A stretch of 64,000 bases of DNA, from contig OU744447.1 in NCBI GenBank assembly GCA_916610825.1, positions 10,833,751 to 10,897,750 of the forward strand, read 5' to 3'. The stretch is from Haliclystus octoradiatus (Eukaryota > Cnidaria > Staurozoa > Stauromedusae > Haliclystidae). The notes under the pieces are model-generated. The model was not told where the DNA came from. It made no database searches and was given only the letters and a program-made list of their open reading frames with translations. The number at the start of each line of letters is the position of its first letter. The stretch's first letter is position 1. Of this stretch, positions 49,854-61,600 are shown piece after piece. A program made the position numbers and the translations under genes.

Positions 49854-49999
49854 ACACAATCGATGAAGGACGTAAAGGACCAATTATATTCAAAGTATTT
49901 CCAAATTTAAATGGCTGTATCAACATTATCTCAATCTTAATTCGTTTTAATTTCCCGGTGAAAAACCGAATTAGTTCGTATCTTTCAGATTTTGAATAA
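49854..49999 (+). CDS. Candidate terminal exon of an unrecognised gene
   Basis: A textbook acceptor (TATACTCTCATTTCAG) is followed by 48 codons in one frame: DTIDEGRKGPIIFKVFPN, then NIISILIRFNFPVKN and SYLSDFE before TAA. The split first codon needs one base from the preceding exon. It is duplicated at 52224-52369 by the assembly. The family is not recognised. Confidence 0.4.
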
Positions 50000-50389
50000 C
50001 ACAATTTTCAATTCCACCCTGATGATTTATACACCATAATCATAGTGTAAAATTAAGAAGTACATTTTTTTGTATTGCCTCTCACAATTTCAACGTCTAT
50101 AATAAGAAATAATATGACACTTGTAGGATAGTTTCAAATCAAAATCAACTCTAGTAATTGCTTCAACACAAAATGTGCATCATTACAGGAGCCATGTTTG
50201 AGCCCTCTTGTATAACACAGATGTTTTGTTTTACAGTTTGTTATGTTATATGTCTAATAACTCTTCTTAATTGTCTCTTCATCTGGGTGAAGTCATTCTA
50301 AGCAGTGCTTATGTTGCATGCTGTTGTTTTTGCGTTTATTTGTAGTATACCAAAAGCACAAGGTGTATATAGCAATTATTATAAACAGA

Positions 50390-51240
50390 GGAAGCCTCAA
50401 GATAAAATCGAAGGGAGGAGGGAATAACAGACTTTGTTCGAGAGATGACAACTTTTGCTTTGTTCAAAATGACATCAAATTCCCAAATTTAAAAAAATGC
50501 CAGTTCCTAACATTTCTAAAGCCCATCGGCTGTTTTAGAGGAGATAATAATGTCATTCGTGTATAGCAATATGCGTTCAGCTTCTAGTCTGATAAGGTTG
50601 GGTCTGTGTTTTCGCATGGGAGAATCTTAGTTAGGATTTAAACAAAAGAGGATTTGAGACAGGAAAAGTCTCCGTAGTTTTCGAGTCATAAAATACCGAG
50701 GCTGACAGGTTAGAATATTAAGCAATTGGCGCGCAGTTTCCTATGAGCTATTGATATTTGGCGCACTCGAAGAAAACTCGAAGGCGAAAATCACTCGTCA
50801 ATTGCTTTGTATTATTACTAGCACAACTTTTAAAATCATCTACATGACTTTCTTGCTCATGAAGTGTTTCTGAAAATTCCTGATCAAATTGGAAATTCTC
50901 GCTCGTGATCTATCAAGTTCGAATCGTAAGATCGATTGCGTTTTCGAACCTAGTTTTGCTATGGTGATTTTGAATGATATTGAAAAGGTTTCTTCTACGT
51001 CGAGGGCAGATAGTTTTTGCAGAAGGAGCTCATGTGATAAAGAGTCAAAAACTATATTTGAATCCATAAAGCAATCATACATTTGTTTATTTTTACCTCA
51101 TATTTGCCAATTATTGTTTTGAGCGTAATAAAGTGGTCGGTTGTGCGTTTGCCTGGAACAGATCCTGCTTGATATTTAAAATCATTTTGGGTTCTTGTGC
51201 TTCCTCTATAATTTGCTGGATTTAAAAGGTCACCGCCTTT
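50390..51240 (-). pseudogene. Non-LTR reverse transcriptase relic
   Basis: Minus-strand pieces in RT order: NYRGSTRTQNDFKYQ, AGSVPGKRTTDHFITLKTII, CFMDSNIVFDSLSHELLLQKL (51075-51010), and a catalytic-box remnant LLYTNDIIISSKTADGL at about 50575-50525 (YADD changed to YTND). Stops and frameshifts are frequent. It repeats at 52750-53610 because of the duplicated segment. Confidence 0.7.
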
Positions 51241-51410
51241 GAAAAATGTCTTGTTTATAAAGGCTTGATTTGCCTTTGAAAGGTGGCTTGATTATAAAAG
51301 CTAGCCTCCAAAATTTTGGGTAATAACCTGTATCAAGTATTACATTAAATAGTTTAAAATAAATAGGTAAAAGAGATGACTTGCATTATATTGATTCGAT
51401 CACTGTGATT

Positions 51411-51432
51411 GATTGATTGATTGATTGATTGA
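51411..51432. repeat. (ATTG)n microsatellite
   Basis: Five GATT units; also at 53789-53817 in the duplicated segment. Confidence 0.9.
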
Positions 51433-52000
51433 GCCTGAATTCAGCCTTGACTTTATTTAAAACGTCAAATGAGAGTACTATCTAACGATGGTGGATGGAA
51501 TGGTCCAGAGAGAATTGCATCATGAGTAGCTGCGGTGCATCGCGGCGCATTGACAATCGAGACCTATCTGCCATGAAATTTTTGCTCTCAGAGAGGGCCA
51601 GTCCTCTAGAATTACTAATCTAATAAACCATGGATGAACCAAGCCTAATTTAAGAACAACCTATAGAATAAATAACCACTGAACATTTTATAATTCTTAT
51701 ATTCTTAACGGTCTGATGAACGCAAAGTAAACGCGTAAAAATCCGAGTAACGGAAAAGGCTTTTGCCTCATCTTTGTTTCTATTCTATATTATGCTCTGT
51801 CTTAACAAACATTGAGCACTCTCACATACACGATTTCACCTCATATTACATTATACTAATTCTTATATATAAAATTAATTTTGCAAGTTCCAATTGTTGC
51901 TGTTTTAACATGAATATATTATTTTCGTTATCTCTGCTTCAAATTTTGGATGCGAGATTTGATATGTATCAATATCGTTTGGCAGTTAGAAAATGAATTC

Positions 52001-52200
52001 NNNNNNNNNNNNNNNNNNNNNNNNNNNNNNNNNNNNNNNNNNNNNNNNNNNNNNNNNNNNNNNNNNNNNNNNNNNNNNNNNNNNNNNNNNNNNNNNNNNN
52101 NNNNNNNNNNNNNNNNNNNNNNNNNNNNNNNNNNNNNNNNNNNNNNNNNNNNNNNNNNNNNNNNNNNNNNNNNNNNNNNNNNNNNNNNNNNNNNNNNNNN
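52001..52200. other. Assembly gap, 200 N
   Basis: Exactly 200 undetermined bases. The flanking sequence repeats on both sides, so the gap probably has no real size. Open frames running through it are meaningless. Confidence 0.99.
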
Positions 52201-52202
52201 TT

Positions 52203-54386
52203 TTCTATATACTCTCATTTCAGACACAATCGATGAAGGACGTAAAGGACCAATTATATTCAAAGTATTTCCAAATTTAAATGGCTGTATCAACATTATC
52301 TCAATCTTAATTCGTTTTAATTTCCCGGTGAAAAACCGAATTAGTTCGTATCTTTCAGATTTTGAATAACACAATTTTCAATTCCACCCTGATGATTTAT
52401 ACACCATAATCATAGTGTAAAATTAAGAAGTACATTTTTTTTGTATTGCCTCTCACAATTTTCAACGTCTATAATAAGAGAAATAATATGACACCTTGTA
52501 GGATAGTTTCAAATCAAAATCACTCTTAGTAATTGCTATCAACACAAAATGTGCATCATTACAGGAGCCATGTTTGACGCCCTCTTGTATAACACAGATG
52601 TTTTGTTTTACAGTTTGTTATGTTATATGTCTAATAAACTCTTCTTAATTGTCTCTTCATCTGGGTGAAGTCATTCTAAGCAGTGCTTATGTTGCATGCT
52701 GTTGTTTTTGCGTTTATTTGTATGTATACCAAAAGCACAAGGTGTATATAGCAATTATTATAAACAGAGGAAGCCTCAAGATAAAATCGAAGGGAGGAGG
52801 GAATAACAGACTTTGTTCGAGAGATGACAACTTTTGCTTTGTTCAAAATGACATCAAATTCCCAATTTAAAAAAAATGCCAGTTCCTAACATTTCTAAAG
52901 CCCATCGGCTGTTTTAGAGGAGATAATAATGTCATTCGTGTATAGCAATATGCGTTCAGCTTCTAGTCTGATAAGGTTGGGGTCTGTGTTTTCGCATGGG
53001 AGAATCTTAGTTAGGATTTAAACAACAAGAGGATTTGAGACACGGCAAAGTCTCCGTAGTTTTCGAGTCATAAAATACCGAGGCTGACAGGTTTAGAATA
53101 TTAAGCCAATTGGCGCGCAGTTTCCTATGAGCTATTGATATTTGGCGCACTCGAAGAAACTCGAAGGCGAAAATCACTCGTCAATTGCTTTGTATTATTA
53201 CTAGCACAACTTTTAAAATCATCTACATGACTTTCTTGCTCATGAAGTGTTTCTGAAATTCCTGATCAAATTGGAAATTCTCGCTCGTGATCTATCAAGT
53301 TCGAATCGTAAGATCGATTGCGTTTTCGAACCTAGTTTTGCTATGGTGATTTCTGAATGATATTGAAAAGGTTTCTTCTACGTCGAGGGCAGATAGTTTT
53401 TGCAGAAGGAGCTCATGTGATAAAGAGTCCAAAACTAAATTTGAATCCATAAAGCAATCATACATTTGTTTATTTTTACCTCATATTTGCCAATTATTGT
53501 TTTGAGCGTAATAAAGTGGTCGGTTGTTGCGTTTGCCTGGAACAGATCCTGCTTGATATTTAAAATCATTTTGGGTTCTTGTGCTTCCTCTATAATTTGC
53601 TGGATTTAAAAAGGTCACGGCCTTTGAAAAATGTCTTGTTTATAAAGGCTTGATTTGCCTTTGAAAGGTGGCTTGATTATAAAAGCTAGCTCCAAAATTT
53701 GGGTAATAACCTGTATCAAGTATTACATTAAATAGTTTAAAATAAATAGGTAAAAGAGATGACTTGCATTAATATTGATTCGATCACTTGTGATTGATTG
53801 ATTGATTGATTGATTGAGCCTGAATTCAGCCTTGACTTTATTTAAAACGTCAAATGAGAGTACTATCTAACGATGGTGGATGGAATGGTCCAGAGGAGAA
53901 TTGCATCATGAGTAGCTGCGGTGCATCGCGGCGCATTGACAATCGAGACCTATCTGCCATGAAATTTTTGCTCTCAGAGAGGGCCAGTCCTCTAGAATTA
54001 CTAATCTAATAAACCATGGATGAACCAAGCCTAATTTAAGAACAACCTATAGAATAAATAACCACTGAACATTTTATAATTCTTATATTCTTAACGGTCT
54101 GATGAACGCAAAGTAAACGCGTAAAAATCCGAGTAACGGAAAAGGCTTTTGCCTCATCTTTGTTTCTATTCTATATTATGCTCTGTCTTAACAAACATTG
54201 AGCACTCTCACATACACGATTTCACCTCATATTACATTATACTAATTCTTATATATAAAATTAATTTTGCAAGTTCCAATTGTTGCTGTTTTAACATGAA
54301 TATATTATTTTCGTTATCTCTGCTTCAAATTTTGGATGCGAGATTTGATATGTATCAATATCGTTTGGCAGTTAGAAAATGAATTC
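52203..54386. repeat. Right-hand copy of the duplicated segment
   Basis: Same content and order as 49832-52000: terminal exon at 52224-52369, RT relic at 52750-53610, ATTG repeat, and the 77-codon frame at 54149-54382. Probably the same genomic DNA represented twice. Confidence 0.95.
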
Positions 54387-55650
54387 TACTATATAATATG
54401 TAGCTTTATTAGATAAATTTATAGGAAAATCATTAAATCAAGTAATTATTTCAAATACAAAAAAAGGAATAAGGCAATTTACAAAAATATACTATAGTAC
54501 ATTTGAAGCTTTTCAAGCTATTTATAAGAGACGGATTAAAATCTAAAGCTCAATAAATCTATAATATACTATAGTACCCGTCTTCAAGTCTTAAGAAGAT
54601 TGATTAGGCAATATAAATGCAGTATGAATTATATTCACATTAAATAATTAATAGTAGTATTCAAAGTATTGGCAAATATACAATGATCTGACAAAACCTG
54701 ATATGATTCAAAAGACGTATAGAAATATATTATATAATACAGTATACCAATAAAATTTGCCAAAAAATTGCAACATGAAAATAGTGTTAGGAGAAATCCA
54801 AACCCATGCAAATATGAAGTAAGTAATTTATAAATAATTTATACTGTTCTAGAACAGTTGACAACCTTCATTGGTTTCGTGATCGTGATCGTGATATTCA
54901 ATCCTAAAATTGTATAACCATGTAAAGATTGTTGTGATAGATTTGAACATTGTGATGCTATCTTGAAACATTTTAAGGACATTCAACCATGCGTTCTTAT
55001 AGTTGTAAAACAGCCTTTCAAAAGTCAACAGATGGTGCTGGAGATGGTGTAATGTTATCAATTCCCTTTCTTTCTAACAAGAAGCTTGCAAAATGTAAAA
55101 AATATGTTCACAATTCAGATTTGTAGCAGAAAACATAGATGTAGTATTTTGGCGAATAGTGCATGATACCTGCATATTGAGAAATGTTTGGATCTTTCGG
55201 AAAATATACATTGTTCTGCAAATCGATCCTTCATCATTTTATCGGGTATTCAGAGATCTGACCATTGTGACGATTGTGTGGCATAATCAACCCAGGCATT
55301 ATTGTCAGTCTGAATAAGGTCGAACAGGAATAAGCAATGACAATAAGGAGATGACAAGGGACTCCAAAACTGATCTTTCTGTTCCTCTGGTGACCAATTT
55401 TGACCTTTGTGCAAGTTCAACCCAGGTTGTATTGTTGACAATCATTGGTTTCGTGATCGTGATTTCATTCTTCAAGTCTTCTAACCATATAATGATGATT
55501 GTGAATGCGTTTTGTGGTTGTTGTTGTAAAAAACCTATTCAAAAGTTAATTATCAATTTTCTTTCCGTCTGGAAGCTTCTTGCAACAGTTTCTGCACAAC
55601 TAGACTAGAGCTTCTTGTAACTCTCTTACGAGAGACCGATTTTTAATTTT
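54387..55650. other. Intergenic spacer with a diverged local repeat
   Basis: Two stretches (54870-55095 and 55440-55590) share CATTGGTTTCGTGATCGTGAT, AACCAT..AA.GATTGT, GTTGTAAAA and GAAGCTTGC-type words in the same order, so one is an old duplicate of the other. No gene is seen. Confidence 0.5.
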
Positions 55651-55653
55651 ACA

Positions 55654-58600
55654 TCATAACAACGGTTTTGTTCCCACGGCAACAGCAGCCCCACTTCTTC
55701 CAACCATCATATCAGATACAAAAGACCATGAATCATCATCGGGATTATAAACTTCAATACTTGACAGAAAACGTTCACCATCATAACCACCAAGTGCGTA
55801 TAGTTTATTTCTCAACACGGCAACGTTCAATGCGCTACGTCTATAGTTCATTGGATTTACTAATGTCCATTCATCTAAAGTGGGGTCGTAACGTTCAGCG
55901 CTGTTTAATTGAGCAATACCATTGTAACCACCAACTGCGTAAATATAGCTGTGTAGATAAATATAATAAAAACAATTTCAATCAACAGTAATTAGAACTA
56001 AATGGAGCTGAATGGTTGAACAAACTATTTTGATAAATGTTCATAGCAGACAGCTAGAGTATCGACCATGCGAAAATCATTTATACTATAGTCTATAGGG
56101 TATCAGCTTCAATCTGATTCTCACTTATCACGAATTCATGAATGATAAAGAACTGCTGGAGAAACAATGTTGACCTTTGAGGTAAATCAAATTTGTCTAT
56201 TTTATTTTATTTGGAAACTGCTGTGATATGAACCGCGGGCAAAGGGGGTGGTAGCAGTTTGACCTCCTTAATCCTCAAATGAAGCCCAGCGGCTTCCGTT
56301 AGGGTATTCATTGCACTGTTTGTGGATTATGTAGGAGGCTGCTTCTGTAATGAAAATGGTATATTCCGTCTTTAACGATTCTCTGTTACACCATATAGAT
56401 GTTACACTACGGTTACCAACATTATTCATCTTGAAACTTCACATATCTTCTACATATGAGTTGCTATATTATTACAACTTACAGTAGAGTCAATAGAATA
56501 GAAAACAAGAAGGAATATGGAACTTATAACTTACAGAAAGTATAAGTATCATTATCCAGTAAACATGAAATGTCAAATCATGACTTCGTGAATCAAGTGT
56601 CAGTACGACACGAATACGTTGTTTGTTTCAAGGGCTATTACCTAGCCATTAATAACGTCATTTAGCTGTATACAATTATTAGCTCAGTTATTCATGGTCA
56701 AATATATACTTACTTTCCTATAGTAGCTACACCTGCACCACTTCTAGGTGTGTTAGTAGGTGCTACAAATCTCCATGAATTAGTTTCTGTTGAATAGCAT
56801 TCAACACTTTGTAATCTATTTTCACCATAATATCCACCAACTGCATACAGATTATTACCAATGACAGCGACACCAACACCTGTGAAAATAATAATAAAAT
56901 GCGGACAAGTATATAAAATAATAAAACTGACAGTTAAACAGAAAGGGGTCATAGGTGATCCGGTGATCAATGAAAAATTGACTTCATGAGAGGGGGCCTA
57001 TTGTACATTTTTGGAGAAGTGAATGTTTAGTATTTTTAATAACGGTTCACTATGAAATTAACATAGTAAATGCTGTATGTTGTTAATGTATGTTGAAAGT
57101 CAACTATTAATACCACAAACTAGCACAGAAAATGTTAGTGCTTGAAACAAGAGAACATTTTTGCACGAAACACTATTATACAGGATACCCACTTAGATGT
57201 GAAACTTTTTCTTATTTTAAGTACAAATTTCTTAAACTCTTGTTATTTTGACCTAAAAAATAATTCTCAAATAAAGAAAGTATGCCTACTCTTGACATGG
57301 ATTTTCTTGTGTTGATTATTATCACGATGGCCGCAATATAACACAGTGACAGTAACAAGGTTGCACTGTATATATGAAGATGTGTACATTTTTTCGGCTT
57401 GATAGAATGCGCTGTAGACCTGAGAGGCATTAAATGATTATTGGAGCATGTTTTAGATTTTAGTTCAGTGAAGTTGAAAATAATATTATTCTAAATTCTG
57501 TATGAATTGTGATAAAATATAAAGCGAATAATATCGTATAGTGTACAATGCACTGAAAAAGATGTGTTGTTCCTAAAGCGTACAACTTCACTTGGTTGAA
57601 ATTATTTCGGGGTTATTAAATAAGTGTTAACAAAAGCGGCAGGAGCACTTGGATTTGGCCATGGTTTTCATATTGACGATATGCGGAACAAGACTAGAAT
57701 AAAAATGGAAACATTTGCACTGCTACTGCAAACATTTCCTGAACAGTTCATGAACAGTTCTTTGATAAACAATCAATTGAAAATTCATAAACATGAAGTT
57801 ACATAAGTTTTCATGTAATTTTCATTAGAAAATCATGAACTATTCGCAAAATTGTTCATGAAATATTCAGGATCAAATTTAATGAAAACTGTATTACTTT
57901 ACATCATTTATTATACAGGGAAGTGGTTTCAATATGGTTGATCTATATTTGATTTATAAATTTTCAGAAGTAATCAAACCAATTTCCCAACCAATTTTTC
58001 AATCATGCAAGTTATATTATATTGTAAAAAATAATATCTAGTTGCAAACGAAAATGATTACAGCCAAAACATGATAAACGAAATATAACACAGGCATGGG
58101 TTAGTATTTTGTTACAAATTCCTCTTATATCGCTAAGCACCTTTTAGATGTTTTTTTTTATCAACCCCCGCAAAAAAAAGTTCAGGAGTTTGTGAACAGT
58201 TCATGAACAGTTCATGAACGTTAAATGGCTCCAATTTTCCTGAACTGTTCATGAACCCTAACAGGTGTTTTTTTTATCAAGATCCAAGGTACGCATTACA
58301 TTCGACTAAAAATTTAATAATAGATAAACGATAAATAACATGCAACATCAAATGTATTTTCTAGGTTGTGTCAAGGGATCAAAGTCGTATGCTCCACAAC
58401 CACTGCATAACATCCTTCACTGGCAAGCAAAGGAGAAAGTGAATTGTCTTATGTATAACTTCCCTTGTCAGTTATGTCTGACTGTGATTTGTGGCGCTAA
58501 TTTTTTAGCAAATATTTCAGGCAAAAGGGAGACGGCATATTCTTAAAATGTGACTTTCTATACTATAATATTATGAATAAAATGGTTAGCATGTTATAAC

Positions 58601-61600
58601 TCACCAATCCTTCTTGTCTTCATTGATTGGATATTAATCCATTCATCATTTTCAATATCATAATATTCAGCACTATCCAAATGAATCATACCATCGCTAC
58701 CACCGACAGCAAATATCTTTGTGCCAATAACACCTACACCAAGACGATTACGTGGAACACTTAGTTTAGCAACTTCACGCCATTGATTGGTGAATGGATC
58801 GTAACAATCAACACAATTTAAATCAACATTGCCATAAATAGAGTTATTGCGACCACCAATAACATAGAAGCTGCCACCTAAAATAAAAATAATGTCTATC
58901 ACAGCTCAAGAGGTTTGTGAACAGCCTATGAACTCAACAAATTATATACAATAGAGAAAAATTACAAGATATAAACAGGGTCTCAAATGATGAAACATCA
59001 GAATTCGAAACACAATTAAAGATTGACTTTGGAGTATTGGAAACAGCTGCTGCTTCCTTATATAATTAATTACAAAACACAGATTTCGGATTGATGATTG
59101 GAACTTTATTTACAAATTACATGTCATGATCATGTTCATCAAAATTCAAAAAGTGGGGTGGGGGCCTGGGATCCTAGATAGAATTGGGAACTGATCAAAT
59201 ATTCATGTTCCTGATTTTACAGCATCAAGCACCAACAAAAAATCACAGAACAAAAAAGTTGAGAATCTCTTAGAAGTTAATAGGTCCCAATATGCTGTGT
59301 GCAGAATTTATGCTTTCGGACTTGTTGACTTGTTCTGAGTCTCACTTATTTTTATGATGATTTTGATATGTTTGGTTAGGTGGCCAACCATCAAATTTCA
59401 GAAAATCAAAGTAAGCGAGACTTGGTGCCAGTCAATTGGACTATACAAGATAACTTGAACTTATCCAAATTACATTAACATACACAAGTGTGTGGTCCAA
59501 GTGAAATTTAAGGTAATCACTGTAAACAACAGTTCAACAAGCTGCACGTATAGCACTAGTTATTTTAAAAAGACTAATTCAAAACGAAAATCCTGTGTCT
59601 CCCTTTCAGTGCATGAAAATAGATTACGTTCAAATTTACATATTAATAGTTCAGGGATTTGCAGACACTAAAATAGCACATTCAAAAGATTAATAATGTC
59701 ATCAACTCATTCAAAGTTTAAAATATTGCAGTTCCAAATGAGATTGCCTAGTTTTTGAAATGTTATTCATAAGGGAAATGAAAGATAAACAAATTAATTC
59801 CATTGGATCAAAATTATTTTAAGTATATTTTCTTTATTAATATAATCTACAATTAGTTTAGTGTAGTGATATGTTTTAAGTTGTATAGGTATAGATTATA
59901 AAAATTTTGTATAAAAGTAAGTCCAATTTTGTAAAATTTCTTTTCCTCTTGAGAATGGTCACAGCGATGACCGAAACGTTGAGATAAAAGAAAATGAATC
60001 CGAAACTAATGTTGCCGTTGATTTTTGTAATCAAATTTACATAGCATTGAAAAATACATCAAGATAAAAAAGTATAATTACCTACAAATGCTGCACCAGA
60101 TCCGCTTTTTGCTTGACTCATATCAGCATATTCCGTCCATTCTTTAGTTTTAACATCAAAACACTCCAGTGTGGAAAGTGAATGTTTCAGATATCCACCA
60201 GCTGAGAGAATGACCAATGAATCAATCGGACAACGGACATCATGATTTATTAAGGAATTAAAATCCTTGCAAAAAAATACATGTACATCTCAGCTTTATT
60301 AACCTGTCACCGCATTGATCATAGAATAGCTTACTTTATTCCCTTAAACAATCTACTTGACTAGTGAGCCCTTGTTTACTGTCTGATAAAAGGTTCAGCC
60401 TTCCTGGAATCTTGAAACATCTCAGAAAATAAACAATTTTATTCTGAGTTTGCACTAGCCTTCCGGGATCTAGGATCCCAGGATCCGCATTTCTGTTTAT
60501 TAATTTCACGGCAACAGTGCCCCTGCAAAAATTTGTTGAATTTAAGAACTGTTCATGAACTCCCGAACTGTTCAAGAACTTTACAAACTTTCATAATCTG
60601 CTGACAAACATCTTATAAACAGTTCATGAACTATTTCATGAACGTTAAAAGCCCATCCTTTCATGGATACTTTTCATGGAAGTTGGGCTATTTAACATTT
60701 ATGGATTGTATTCACATGGGTGTATATCAAATTCAACAGATTTAGTAAATTGGCCTTGATTGTTAATTTGCAGCGAAATGCTGTAGTTATTTATCATGCA
60801 ATTCCCTGATAACCGCTCTATTCGTAAGAGCATAAAAATGTTACATGTTAATTCTCAGCCATACTTTTCTAGTTGGCCTTGAGGGGAAATACACACCAGA
60901 TCTGGAGACAATCATCCCTTTTAAAAAAGCAAAATCAAGTTGTTCTGCCATCTGAGCTACAATCAGCACAAGTTATAGCACAAATCACTCTGAGTTCATA
61001 AGATGATTATAATGCATAAAAGTGTCAATGGGTTACCTTGAACGCAAAAAGAATAGCTTTTCGTATTTCAGCAGAAATGTTAACTTTACCATTAAGCATT
61101 GATTGGACAAAAGATTTAGGAAGAAGATTCAATCTTATCACTTTGAATATGTTATCAGCATAGCAAATTCGTTGCAACTCATCATGGCAAATCCATTTGA
61201 CTGCAGCCATAAATATCTGGAATAAGGAAAACATAAGATAAATAATATAACTCAATGTTAAATTGGACAATTTAAGTGCTAATTTGAGCATAAAATTTAT
61301 GTATGCATAATACCCTAGCCACCCCACAGTTGACACATACGTGGGGAAATTGACGGAACAGGATACCGCAACCGCAAGCCTGATAACTACTTTTCAAGGG
61401 GTACGCCGTTCTCTTATTAATTTTATCAAAATTGAAGAACAGTAGCCTATAATGATTTTCTGCTGAATAAATGATTTATTTGCCATCCTATAAAAAGCAT
61501 TGCTTTGTTTCTTATAAAAACTTTAAAAATAAAGATGATAAATAATAAAACCAGACGAGTCTCAAAAAGCACTGTGGAGACTGGAGAGCCCCTGAACATA

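Larger units (their letters stand above)
49832..52000. repeat. ~2.2 kb segment left of the gap, repeated right of it
   Basis: It is nearly identical to 52203-54386. Differences are almost all single-base indels, often in homopolymers (for example ACAATTTC versus ACAATTTTC and AAGAAATA versus AAGAGAAATA), the signature of uncorrected long-read or gap-fill sequence rather than of evolved duplicates. Confidence 0.95.

Noticed and set aside
51928-52374. ORFs running through the N gap
   Set aside because: Artefacts of undetermined bases; only the flanking real exon at 52224-52369 is kept.
55668-55991. 107-codon plus-strand ORF
   Set aside because: Antisense shadow of KEAP1 exon 6.
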